Below, piece after piece: positions 16,723-24,796 of a stretch of DNA of 64,000 nucleotides. The stretch covers positions 40,724 through 104,723 of the forward strand of contig CANEYR010000007.1 of assembly GCA_947444055.1 (NCBI GenBank). The letters are read 5' to 3'. The notes under the pieces are model-generated. The model saw only the letters and a list, made by a program, of their open reading frames with translations. It ran no database searches and was not told the origin of the DNA. A program made the position numbers and the translations under genes. This DNA is from Planctomycetota bacterium. GTDB lineage: Bacteria; Planctomycetota; UBA1135; UBA2386. Position 1 is the first letter of the stretch; each line of letters begins with the position of its first letter.

Positions 16723-17139
16723 TCAACGCGACGACCAAGTCTCGTTGGCGAAGGTGCAGATGCGATCGCCGCCGCGCACAAAGTCGAGCAAGTTGCGCAC
16801 CTCCGCGAGATCGCTGACATCTCCAGCCAGCATTCGCTGCAAGGCACTCTGGCCACCGAGCAAATCGTTCGGACGGCGAATCCACGCATCGGCTCGCTCC
16901 GCATCGGGGAACAGAATCTGCAGCGCCTTCCAGATGCCCAGCACCCAACTGATGCGCCGAATCACATCGTGGGAAAGAAGACGCGCGCGCCCTGCTTGCC
17001 ATTTGCAGAACGTGGCCCTAGCAGGCTGCCCCAGCAGCGAGCGGCATTCCTCACTCGATAGCTGCCATGCATCCGTCAGACGGAAGAACGCACGCAGGGC
17101 GATCGCAACCTTTGGCGGTGACACTGCGATGCGCTCCAC
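16723..17139 (-). CDS. Solitary Xre/MbcA/ParS-type antitoxin-like protein
   Basis: A 138-aa protein with an N-terminal helix-turn-helix (LSSEECRSLLGQPARATFCK ... LSHDVIRRISWVLGIWKAL) and a C-terminal toxin-binding domain (AWIRRPNDLLGGQSALQRML, ...VRNLLDFVRGG), the DUF2384 layout of antitoxins that pair with RES-domain NAD-degrading toxins. The start is a GTG at 17139, 2 bp after the TAG of the DUF1428 gene, so the two are co-transcribed. No RES or other toxin gene lies beside it: upstream is DUF1428, downstream the sialidase-like gene. It may be an orphan antitoxin, a remnant, or a housekeeping regulator. Confidence 0.75.
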   Translation of the reverse strand: MERIAVSPPKVAIALRAFFRLTDAWQLSSEECRSLLGQPARATFCKWQAGRARLLSHDVIRRISWVLGIWKALQILFPDAERADAWIRRPNDLLGGQSALQRMLAGDVSDLAEVRNLLDFVRGGDRICTFANETWSSR

Positions 17140-17141
17140 GA

Positions 17142-17498
17142 CTACAGGTCGACCAACGTCTTGAAGCCGCCGTACGACATCTTTTTCATGTCGAACGGCA
17201 TCTCATCCTGCGCCAGCTTGGCCATGCGCGGATCGGCCATCACCTTCTTGTTGATGCGATCACGCTGCGCCTTGGACTTGTAAACGACCCACGAGAACAG
17301 CACCGACTCACCGCGTTTGACCCGCGTCCGCTTGGGGAACGGCACCCCGAACTTCACGTCGAGGTCGTCGCCCACACACTCGCAGTATTCGAGCGCGCCG
17401 TGCTCCATCCACAGCTTGCCGGCCTTCTTCGAGAGTGCCGTGTACTTGCCCATGTTCTTCGTCGGAATCACCAGCAGGAACCCGTCTACGTACTTCAT
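17142..17498 (-). CDS. DUF1428 family protein
   Basis: A small 118-aa cytoplasmic protein beginning MKYVDGFLLVIPTKNMGKY, the typical N-terminus of the DUF1428 (YbaA-like, ferredoxin-like alpha/beta) family, with the usual GALEYCECVGDD, FPKRTRVKRGESVLFSWVVY and DPRMAKLAQDEMPFDMKKM segments. Catalytic role unknown in the family. The ATG at 17498 was selected over the long upstream extension in the track. A TACGGT hexamer 6 bp upstream could make the mRNA leaderless. It is followed after 2 bp by the Xre/MbcA-like gene and divergent from the ABC-F gene. Confidence 0.85.
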   Translation of the reverse strand: MKYVDGFLLVIPTKNMGKYTALSKKAGKLWMEHGALEYCECVGDDLDVKFGVPFPKRTRVKRGESVLFSWVVYKSKAQRDRINKKVMADPRMAKLAQDEMPFDMKKMSYGGFKTLVDL

Positions 17499-17573
17499 CA
17501 CCGCACCGTAGCACGTGAGCGCAGCCCACATGCAGCGAACACAGACGCCCCTTGCTATGTTCTGCGCCCCGCG

Positions 17574-19469
17574 ATGACTCTGGTGACCCTCGACAAGATC
17601 GTCCGCCGCTTCGGCGATTTCGCGATCCTCGACGGCTTGTCCCTCCGGGTCGACGAAGGCGACCGCATCGGCGTGGTCGGCGACAACGGTGCCGGCAAGA
17701 CGACGATGGTGCGCATTCTCGCCGGCGTCGACGAGCCCGACCTCGGCCAGCGCAATCCGCGCCGCGACCTGCGCATCGCCTACGGGGTGCAGATGCCGGC
17801 GATGCCGAAGGGCACGACGGTGCAAGACTTGGTCATGCGCGGCACCGGCGAGCACGGCGCCCTCGAGCAGCGCATGCGTTCGCTCGAAGCCAAGATGGCG
17901 ACTGGCGACGAGTCGGCGCTGCGCGAGTACGGCGTGTTGCAGGCGGCGTTCGAGTCGGGCGGCGGCTACGACCGCAAACACCAAGTCGAGAAGGTGCTGT
18001 CGGGCTTGGGCTTTTCACTCGCCGACTTGGCGAAGGACGTTTCGGTGCTGAGCGGCGGCGAGAAGTCGCGCGTGCAGTTGGCGATCTTGATGACGACGCC
18101 AGCCGACCTGCTGATCCTCGACGAGCCGACCAACCACCTCGACCTGCAGGGCATCGAGTTCGTCGAAGACTTCGTCGTGCGCTATCCCGGTGCCTCGGTT
18201 GTCGTCAGCCACGACCGGCGCTTCCTCGACGCGATTGCCAACGCCATCGTCGAGGTCGCCGATGGCGTCGCCAACCGCTGGAGGGGCAACTTCGCGCACT
18301 ACAGCCAGCAGCGCGATCTCGCCTTGCTGACGCAGGCGCGTCAGTTCAAGAGCCAGCGCGAGTTCGTGGACAAGGAGATGGAGTTCATCCGTCGCAACAT
18401 GGCGGGGCGCATGAGTGCGCAAGCCAAGGGCCGCTTGAAGCGGCTGCAACGCTTGCAGCTGATCGACAAGCCGAAGGGCAAACGCGCGCAGATGCGATTG
18501 ACGTTCGGCGCCACGACGCGCGGCCAACAAGGCCAGACGGCGATTGAGTGTGAGGACCTGACGATGCGCGCCGGGTCGCTCACCTTGCTGGAGCGCGCCA
18601 ACCTGCGTGTTTGGTTTGGTGAAGTGACTGCCCTGCTCGGTCGCAATGGCGCTGGCAAGACCACGCTGCTGCGCTTGCTGGCTGGCATCGGGCAACCTGC
18701 CGGCGGCGTCATCCAGCGCGCGCGCAACTTGCGCATCGGCTACTTCAGCCAAGACAAGAACGACCTGCCGCAGCACGGCACCGTGCTCGAGGCCATGCGC
18801 GAAATCGACCGCACCGTCGACGAACGCACCCTGCGGGACCATCTCGCCTTGTTCTTGTTCTGCGGTGACGACATCGAGAAGCCAGTCGGCGAGTTGTCCG
18901 GCGGCGAGAAGCAGCGGCTGTCGCTGGCGCGCATGACCCGTGCGCAGTTCGACCTCTTGTGCCTCGATGAACCGACCAACCACCTCGACGTCGCCGGCAC
19001 CGAGGGACTCGAGCAGGCGTTGAAGGAGTTCCCCGGCACCGTCGTGTTGATCACCCACGATCGCCAGCTCGTCGATGAAGTCGCCGATCGCGTGCTCTGG
19101 GTCGAAGGCGGCAGCGTGCGCTCGTTCGATCAGGGTTTGGCGCAGTGCCAACGAGTGCTGGCGGACGAACGCGCCGCGGCGCGCGCGGCCGAGTCCGAGG
19201 CCCGCGACCTGGCGGCCAAGAAAGCCGAGGTCGCAGCGCCGGAAGCCAAGAAGGCGATCGAGACCGGCAAGGTGCGCAACCCGCTGATGTTCCAAAAACT
19301 CGAGGAGCGCATCATGCAACTTGAGGCCGACATCGAAGGTGCACGCGCCGCGATGCTGGACCCGGTCAACTACGCGAGCGCCAGCAAGATGAAGGAACTG
19401 CAGGGGACCGAGGTGCGGCTGAAGAGGGAGCTCGCCGATTGCTACCAGCAGTGGGAAAACTGGCAGTAG
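17574..19469 (+). CDS. ABC-F family ATPase (Uup-like)
   Basis: A 631-aa soluble protein with two fused ABC cassettes and no membrane domain. Cassette 1 has GDNGAGKTT, LSGGEKSRVQLA and LLILDEPTNHLD; cassette 2 has GRNGAGKTT, LSGGEKQRLSLA and LLCLDEPTNHLD. A charged linker between them (FVDKEMEFIRRNMAGRMSAQ) and a C-terminal coiled coil (MFQKLEERIMQLEADIEGAR) fit the Uup branch, whose members act on the ribosome or nucleic acids. The ATG at 17574 begins MTLVTLDKIVRRFGDF. The 800-aa track start adds antisense sequence from DUF1428. A TATGTT 12 bp upstream could be a -10. The next gene begins 7 bp downstream. Confidence 0.93.
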   Translation: MTLVTLDKIVRRFGDFAILDGLSLRVDEGDRIGVVGDNGAGKTTMVRILAGVDEPDLGQRNPRRDLRIAYGVQMPAMPKGTTVQDLVMRGTGEHGALEQRMRSLEAKMATGDESALREYGVLQAAFESGGGYDRKHQVEKVLSGLGFSLADLAKDVSVLSGGEKSRVQLAILMTTPADLLILDEPTNHLDLQGIEFVEDFVVRYPGASVVVSHDRRFLDAIANAIVEVADGVANRWRGNFAHYSQQRDLALLTQARQFKSQREFVDKEMEFIRRNMAGRMSAQAKGRLKRLQRLQLIDKPKGKRAQMRLTFGATTRGQQGQTAIECEDLTMRAGSLTLLERANLRVWFGEVTALLGRNGAGKTTLLRLLAGIGQPAGGVIQRARNLRIGYFSQDKNDLPQHGTVLEAMREIDRTVDERTLRDHLALFLFCGDDIEKPVGELSGGEKQRLSLARMTRAQFDLLCLDEPTNHLDVAGTEGLEQALKEFPGTVVLITHDRQLVDEVADRVLWVEGGSVRSFDQGLAQCQRVLADERAAARAAESEARDLAAKKAEVAAPEAKKAIETGKVRNPLMFQKLEERIMQLEADIEGARAAMLDPVNYASASKMKELQGTEVRLKRELADCYQQWENWQ

Positions 19470-19476
19470 ACCCCAC

Positions 19477-22400
19477 ATGCCTCGCTTTCGCCCACCTGCA
19501 GCATTCATCTCATGGCTCGTCGCCAGTGCACTCGCGGCACAAAACGACCGACCGGCTTCGATCCCAGTCAACGTCACCGCCACCGTCGACACCGCCCTGC
19601 TGACAACCACTGGCCGCGCCTCGCTCAAGCTGCGGTTCGTCTGCGAGGAAGGGCTCGACCGACCGTTCTCGGTGCGCGTCGAACTGCGCCGTGGTGGCCG
19701 CCTCATCGTGCGCCGCGACCACGCGCCGCCGAGCCCGACCAAGCAATGGGTGAAGGCCAAGCCGATCGAGTACGAGTTGCCGTTGGTGTTCCGCACGCCG
19801 CCGGTCGGTGTGATCGCTGGCGACACGATCGAGGTGTGCCTCGGTTTCTTCGATCCAGCGAGCGACACCGTCGTGCCCCCGCTGTCGCGTTCTGCAGGCA
19901 GTGACGGCCTCGCTGCCGTCGCCACGTTCGTGTTTCCGGATCTCTCGGGCACGCCCGACGCCGCGGCGGTTGAGGCGACCATCGCGTCCTCACTCGCGCT
20001 GGCCGCCAAGCAGCCGCACGAAGCGTGGGACCAGCTCGAGTTCACGTTCCGTCGCATCGACGACTATGCGCAGAAGGACAAGCTGCAGAAGGCCTTGCTC
20101 ACCGTCGGACGCATGCCGCCAGCGACGTTGACGTTCGAAGAGCACGACATCGTGCGCGCGCGCCTACGCGACGAACGCACTCGCTACCTGCGCCAAGTCG
20201 CGGGTCGCATGCACGACCGCGGCACGTTCCTTGGCGCCTTGTTGCTGCTCGATGAAGTCGGCGGCGCTTTGCAAGAAGGTGCCGACCAAGCCGTGCTCGG
20301 CGCGCTGGGCGATGCGAAACGGGTGAGCCAAGATCGCGACGGCATCATCGCCAAGCTGTTTGCCCTCACCGAAGTGCAAGAAGCCGAACTCGCTGCCCTC
20401 GACGCCAAGTTGCCGCGTGGCCTGCCACGCCTCGAACCCTGCGTGAAGATGGCGAAGGATCGTGCGCAGCGCGCCGTCGCGCGCGACCTGGTTCGCGCCC
20501 TCGAATGGAACTCCGAGACCCGCGACGTGGCGTTGGCGGCGCGCAAGCTGATCGAAGCGGAGTGGCTCGCCGACGTTCCCGCCGAGGAACGCGCCGAAGC
20601 CGACGCCGCGAGAAACCACCCCAGTTGGGCGCGCACGACGTCGCGGCCGAGCCACCGTTTTGTCGTGATCGGGCCCAAGCAGCTCGTCGACGGCATTCTC
20701 GACGAGAGCTTGCTGCGTTTCGATCTCGCCTACCTCTACATCACCGATCTGTTCGGTCGCGTGCCCAACCCCGACGGCGACCGCGTCACCGTCTACTGGA
20801 AGGAGCTGTGGGAATTTGGCGGTGGCGTCGGCGGCGGCAAAATCATCGACATCGGCAATGCCGATGCGGCGGCCAAGGCGACGCGCGTCGACAATGGCTT
20901 GCTCTACCACGAGCTGACGCACTGCGTCGACGACACGACGCCGGTTTATCCAGGCTTCCGCGAAGGACTCGCTGACTTCGGGGCTGCGTTCGCGCAGATG
21001 GAACTCGGCCAAGTCGCCGGCGGCCGCGCCGCCATCGGCATGGCGACGCGCGCCTTCCTGCAGGACTACCTCGATCGCGACCTCGAGTACTGGCGCATCC
21101 CCAACTACGGCCCAAGCGCCGGCTTCTTGCTGCACTTCATCACCACCTACGGCAAGAGTGGCGACGGCTATCGCTGGCAGCTCTACCGCAAGTTCTTCCG
21201 CGACTTCCGCGCCTGCCGAGTGAAGGACGCCCGCACACCGACGCTGGCGCGCGCCTTCGCGTTCCATCTGACCGCAGCGTTCGGTGACAAGGCTTTCGAC
21301 GACTTGCTGCGCTTCCGCTGGCCGCTGTTGCCGAGTGACCTGGCAGCAGTGCGGCGCGAACAAGAGGCGGCGAAGAAGGTCTCGCCCGGGCCAACCTTCG
21401 ACGACCTGCCGGGCTCGCCGGTGCCGCGCGATCGCATCGCGAGTCGACTGGAGAGCGAGCAAGCCGACCTCGACGACTACGCGCAAGAACTCGGCGTCGT
21501 GCGCGATTGGTGGGTCATCGGACCGCTGCGGCGCCCCGGCGTCGATCCGGATGCGTTCCGCTTTCCGCCCGAAACTGAGATCGACCTGAAGGCCCGCTAC
21601 GAGAGCATCAACAACAACCCGACGTGGCAACGCCCCGGCGAGAAGCCGGTCACCGTCGAACCGACCGGCTGGCTGCAGTTCGACTTCCCCTACATGGACG
21701 ACAGCGCGATCTATGCGCTGACGCACGTCACGGTCGGAGCTGACACCGACGCGTGGCTGCACCTGCGGGCAGACGACGACGTCACGCTCTTCGTCAACGA
21801 CGAGCTGATCGGCAAACACGACTTAGCTGGCGGCCCGCTCGGACCTTGGCGGCCCAATTGGCGCGTGCAACTGCCCGACGCGATCCGTTTGGCCGTGACC
21901 CTGAAGAAGGGCCGCAACAAGGTGCTGGTGAAGGTGCGCAACAGCTACGGCGGTTCTGGCCTCACGCTCGCCATCGCGCAACGCAACGGACTGCCGCTGC
22001 CAGACTGGAGCACCGATCTCGACCCGCCGAGCAAGAAGCTCGCGGCGATCGAACAGCCTGATAGCAAGCGGTGGCCGTCGCGCTTCCGGGCCCGCTTCGA
22101 CACCGCCAGCGCGCACCGCAAACTGGACACCACCGTCGGCAAGTGGCGTACCCGCAACGGCGCGCTCGAAGGCTTTGCCACCGACCGCGAAGTCGAGTGG
22201 CGCAAGTACACCGTGCGACCAGGCTTTCCCAAGGACTCGCCATCCAACCTCGCGTGGCTGCCGGAGAAGGCCACCGACCAACTCGACGCGTTCCATCTCG
22301 CGATCGATCTGCCAGCGGGAAGTGCCGCGCCGAAGGCCTGTGTGATCGTGCAAGGCGACGGCATGCGCGATGCCCTGTCGGGATGGACGCTGATCCTCGA

Positions 22401-22677
22401 GCCGCACGGCGACCGAGTGCGCGCTTACCTCGAACGCTACGACGCGCGCATCTACATGTCTGACCTCGTGCCGTTCGTCACCGACGCCAAGAAAACGACA
22501 CCCCTCACACTCACCTACAGCCCACGGCGGCTGTCGGTTCGGCTCGGCGACCAAGTGTTGTTCGACCAGGCGCCACTGCTGCCGATCCCCGGCAAGCATC
22601 GCATCGGCATCGCGACCTGGGGCGAAGCGCTGCGCATCGAGGAGATCGAGCTGCGCGGGCCGACGCGCACACGCTGA
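19477..22677 (+). CDS. Large secreted gluzincin-like metalloprotease with C-terminal binding domains
   Basis: A 1066-aa exported protein with a signal (FISWLVASALAAQ). A helical N-terminal region to about residue 400 is followed by LLYHELTHCVDD, a HExxH zinc site, and downstream GFREGLADFGA could supply the third ligand Glu, as in gluzincins. A C-terminal half includes a PA14-like or carbohydrate-binding beta domain (YALTHVTVGADTDAWLHLRA, VTLFVNDELIGKHDLAGG, KGRNKVLVKVRNSYGGSG). It ends with a DUF1080/LamG-like beta-sandwich (SGWTLILEPHGDRVRAYLER). It starts 7 bp after the ABC-F gene, so may share its transcript. Substrate unknown; the protease role is inferred from HExxH only. Confidence 0.75.
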   Translation: MPRFRPPAAFISWLVASALAAQNDRPASIPVNVTATVDTALLTTTGRASLKLRFVCEEGLDRPFSVRVELRRGGRLIVRRDHAPPSPTKQWVKAKPIEYELPLVFRTPPVGVIAGDTIEVCLGFFDPASDTVVPPLSRSAGSDGLAAVATFVFPDLSGTPDAAAVEATIASSLALAAKQPHEAWDQLEFTFRRIDDYAQKDKLQKALLTVGRMPPATLTFEEHDIVRARLRDERTRYLRQVAGRMHDRGTFLGALLLLDEVGGALQEGADQAVLGALGDAKRVSQDRDGIIAKLFALTEVQEAELAALDAKLPRGLPRLEPCVKMAKDRAQRAVARDLVRALEWNSETRDVALAARKLIEAEWLADVPAEERAEADAARNHPSWARTTSRPSHRFVVIGPKQLVDGILDESLLRFDLAYLYITDLFGRVPNPDGDRVTVYWKELWEFGGGVGGGKIIDIGNADAAAKATRVDNGLLYHELTHCVDDTTPVYPGFREGLADFGAAFAQMELGQVAGGRAAIGMATRAFLQDYLDRDLEYWRIPNYGPSAGFLLHFITTYGKSGDGYRWQLYRKFFRDFRACRVKDARTPTLARAFAFHLTAAFGDKAFDDLLRFRWPLLPSDLAAVRREQEAAKKVSPGPTFDDLPGSPVPRDRIASRLESEQADLDDYAQELGVVRDWWVIGPLRRPGVDPDAFRFPPETEIDLKARYESINNNPTWQRPGEKPVTVEPTGWLQFDFPYMDDSAIYALTHVTVGADTDAWLHLRADDDVTLFVNDELIGKHDLAGGPLGPWRPNWRVQLPDAIRLAVTLKKGRNKVLVKVRNSYGGSGLTLAIAQRNGLPLPDWSTDLDPPSKKLAAIEQPDSKRWPSRFRARFDTASAHRKLDTTVGKWRTRNGALEGFATDREVEWRKYTVRPGFPKDSPSNLAWLPEKATDQLDAFHLAIDLPAGSAAPKACVIVQGDGMRDALSGWTLILEPHGDRVRAYLERYDARIYMSDLVPFVTDAKKTTPLTLTYSPRRLSVRLGDQVLFDQAPLLPIPGKHRIGIATWGEALRIEEIELRGPTRTR

Positions 22678-22690
22678 CCTGCGCGGTAAC

Positions 22691-24601
22691 TCAGTTGCCG
22701 ACCACCGCGACCAGACCGTTCGACGATGCGAACGTGGTACCGTCGAACGTGCTGGCCTGCGCCGTCAGCGAGTAGGCGAGCAGAGCCGGAACGGCCGGCA
22801 CGTTCACCAGGTAGCTGCTGGCGCCAGCAGTGACCGGGGCGAGCACCGCGGCGAGCGTGGGGTTGATGTAGGCAAAGCAGCCAGCGGCATTGATCACCGT
22901 GAGCTCGATGCCGAACGGCAGCGCCTGCTCGCCAAACCAGAAGGTGCAGAACGGCGCGCTGGCCGACACGTTGGTCGCGGCGAGCGTCCAGGTGCTGGCG
23001 AGCTGCGGCAAGTTGCTGGCGAGCGTCAGCGGCTGCACGGCCGGGCAACCGGTGCCAAACGGGGTGGCAACGGCGACACCGGTGCCGATGGCGAACACGC
23101 TCAGGGTGCCGTTGCCCTCACTCACGACCGCCACCAGCGCGCGACCGGTGGCGTTCTCGTTCGCGGCGAGGAACTGCAGACCCTCTGGTAGGGTGCTGCC
23201 AAGGCCGCTCTCACCGGCGACGTTGATGACGTCGAGCAACGTCGGCGCGGCCGGGTTGCTGACGTCGTAGATCATCACCGCGTTGCTGCGCTCGAGGCCG
23301 ACGAACAGCATCGGCACACCATCGACGATGCCGAACGTCACAGACTCGGGCTCCGGGCCCTTGTCGTCCGAGCGACTGTCGTCCAGCAGACCGCGCGCGA
23401 GCATCGCCTGCTCGATCTGCGCGCCGGAGTCGAACACCTTGACGCCAGCGGTAGTCCAGATCGTGAACGAGCGCCCGCCAAAGCAGTAGAGCTGGTCGAT
23501 GTCGCCGTCGTTGTCGGTGTCGCCCCGCGCCCGGTCGTAATCGCTGGTCACGAAGTTGAGGCGGCCGAGCACCGCGTTGGCGTTGAGTTGGGCCAGCGTG
23601 TAGAGGCCGGTCTCGGGGGTAGGGTCCTCGGCGTCGAGGACGAAGTCGTTGTCGAGACTGGCGCCGCGCGTCTCATCGTCGAAGCCCGCGAAGTCGGCGC
23701 GGCTGTCGCCTTCGTTGGCCGTCGCCAGGTAGGTGACGCCGCCGATCGTGAACGAGCAGATCGCGTCGGGCATGTAGATGCCGCGGATCGGGAAGTTCTG
23801 GAAGTTGCCGACGATGCCGTCTTGGTTCGACGGATCGAGCTGGTTACCCGGCAGCGCGTGGTTCTTCTCGCCCAATGGGAGGATGTTGGTGACGGTCGCG
23901 GTCGCGATGTCCACCACGGCTATGGCATTGGCCTCCTGCATCGTCACGTAGGCCGTCGTGCTGGTGCTGTCGATCGTCAGGTACTCGGGCTCGAGGTCCT
24001 GGGCGAGCGTGATGCCGTTCTGGTCCGTGATGCGCACACCCAGCGCCTTCAACGCCGCCTTCTGGCCGTTCCACGGCACGAAGCTCGCGGTCGACGCGGT
24101 GCGCGACGCGAGGTCGACGATGCTCACCGAGCCCTCGGGGTTGATCAGGCCGGTGGCCAAGTCGGCTTCGCCTTCGTTGGCGGTCAGCACCTTCAGCCCG
24201 TCCGGCGTGAACGCGATCATGTCGGGCATCGCGCCGATCGTCACGGCCGGGCCGTTCGCGGCGGCGGTGGCGGCATCGAAAAACTGCACGGCACCCGGAG
24301 CCTGGCCGGTCACGCCCTCGACGGCGACCGCGACGAGGCCGTTCTTGACCGCGACGCTATTCGGATGACCGGTGAGCGCGATCGACGTCACGAAGGTCAG
24401 GCCGCCGGTCGCCGACATGGCGAACACGTTGAGCGAGGCGTTGCCCGGGTTGGTCACGAAGAACCGGCCGCTGGCCGCGTCGAAGGCGCCGATTTCGCCG
24501 GCTGCGTTGGCTGACTGGATCGTGGCGAGATGGGTGTGGGAGACCTGTGCTCCGAGCGAAGCGGTCGCAACGAGAGCGACGGTGGAAATCCGGATCGTCA
24601 T
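22691..24601 (-). CDS. Secreted choice-of-anchor I-like beta-propeller protein
   Basis: A 636-aa exported protein. The ATG at 24601 opens MTIRISTVALVATASLGAQ, a signal peptide. The body matches the choice-of-anchor I pattern of a propeller with acidic motifs: ALTGHPNSVAVKNGLVAVAV, MPDMIAFTPDGLKVLTANEG, LEPEYLTIDSTSTTAYVTMQ, ATANEGDSRADFAGFDDETR and ARGDTDNDGDIDQLYCFGG (calcium-type DxDxDG). The last ~100 residues start FGTGCPAVQPL and end VPALLAYSLTAQ ... TTFASSNGLVAVVGN, the C-terminal module also seen in the tandem secreted family. It is convergent with the metalloprotease-like gene, 13 bp away. Function unknown; possibly phosphoesterase-related. Confidence 0.8.
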   Translation of the reverse strand: MTIRISTVALVATASLGAQVSHTHLATIQSANAAGEIGAFDAASGRFFVTNPGNASLNVFAMSATGGLTFVTSIALTGHPNSVAVKNGLVAVAVEGVTGQAPGAVQFFDAATAAANGPAVTIGAMPDMIAFTPDGLKVLTANEGEADLATGLINPEGSVSIVDLASRTASTASFVPWNGQKAALKALGVRITDQNGITLAQDLEPEYLTIDSTSTTAYVTMQEANAIAVVDIATATVTNILPLGEKNHALPGNQLDPSNQDGIVGNFQNFPIRGIYMPDAICSFTIGGVTYLATANEGDSRADFAGFDDETRGASLDNDFVLDAEDPTPETGLYTLAQLNANAVLGRLNFVTSDYDRARGDTDNDGDIDQLYCFGGRSFTIWTTAGVKVFDSGAQIEQAMLARGLLDDSRSDDKGPEPESVTFGIVDGVPMLFVGLERSNAVMIYDVSNPAAPTLLDVINVAGESGLGSTLPEGLQFLAANENATGRALVAVVSEGNGTLSVFAIGTGVAVATPFGTGCPAVQPLTLASNLPQLASTWTLAATNVSASAPFCTFWFGEQALPFGIELTVINAAGCFAYINPTLAAVLAPVTAGASSYLVNVPAVPALLAYSLTAQASTFDGTTFASSNGLVAVVGN

Positions 24602-24796
24602 GGGGATTGGCGTTCTGGTGCGGGGGCGTGCGTGGAGGGTCGCAAAAGCCCGCCGCAGGAGGCGAGCAGCACGACCCGAACGCGGCACAGTTCATCGCGC
24701 AATTGCGAAGAGCCGGCGCGGCGCATGTGAATGAATGGCGAGGATTCGGCGTGCCTGCAGCTGCGATCACCGGAATCAGACCTCGGCGTCGCGAAC

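Noticed and set aside
18015-20057. 680-aa minus-strand ORF
   Set aside because: Spans the ABC-F gene and the start of the metalloprotease gene antisense to both, both of which have clear family motifs.
20164-21819. 551-aa minus-strand ORF
   Set aside because: Antisense to the HELTH-containing secreted protein, no recognisable domain of its own.
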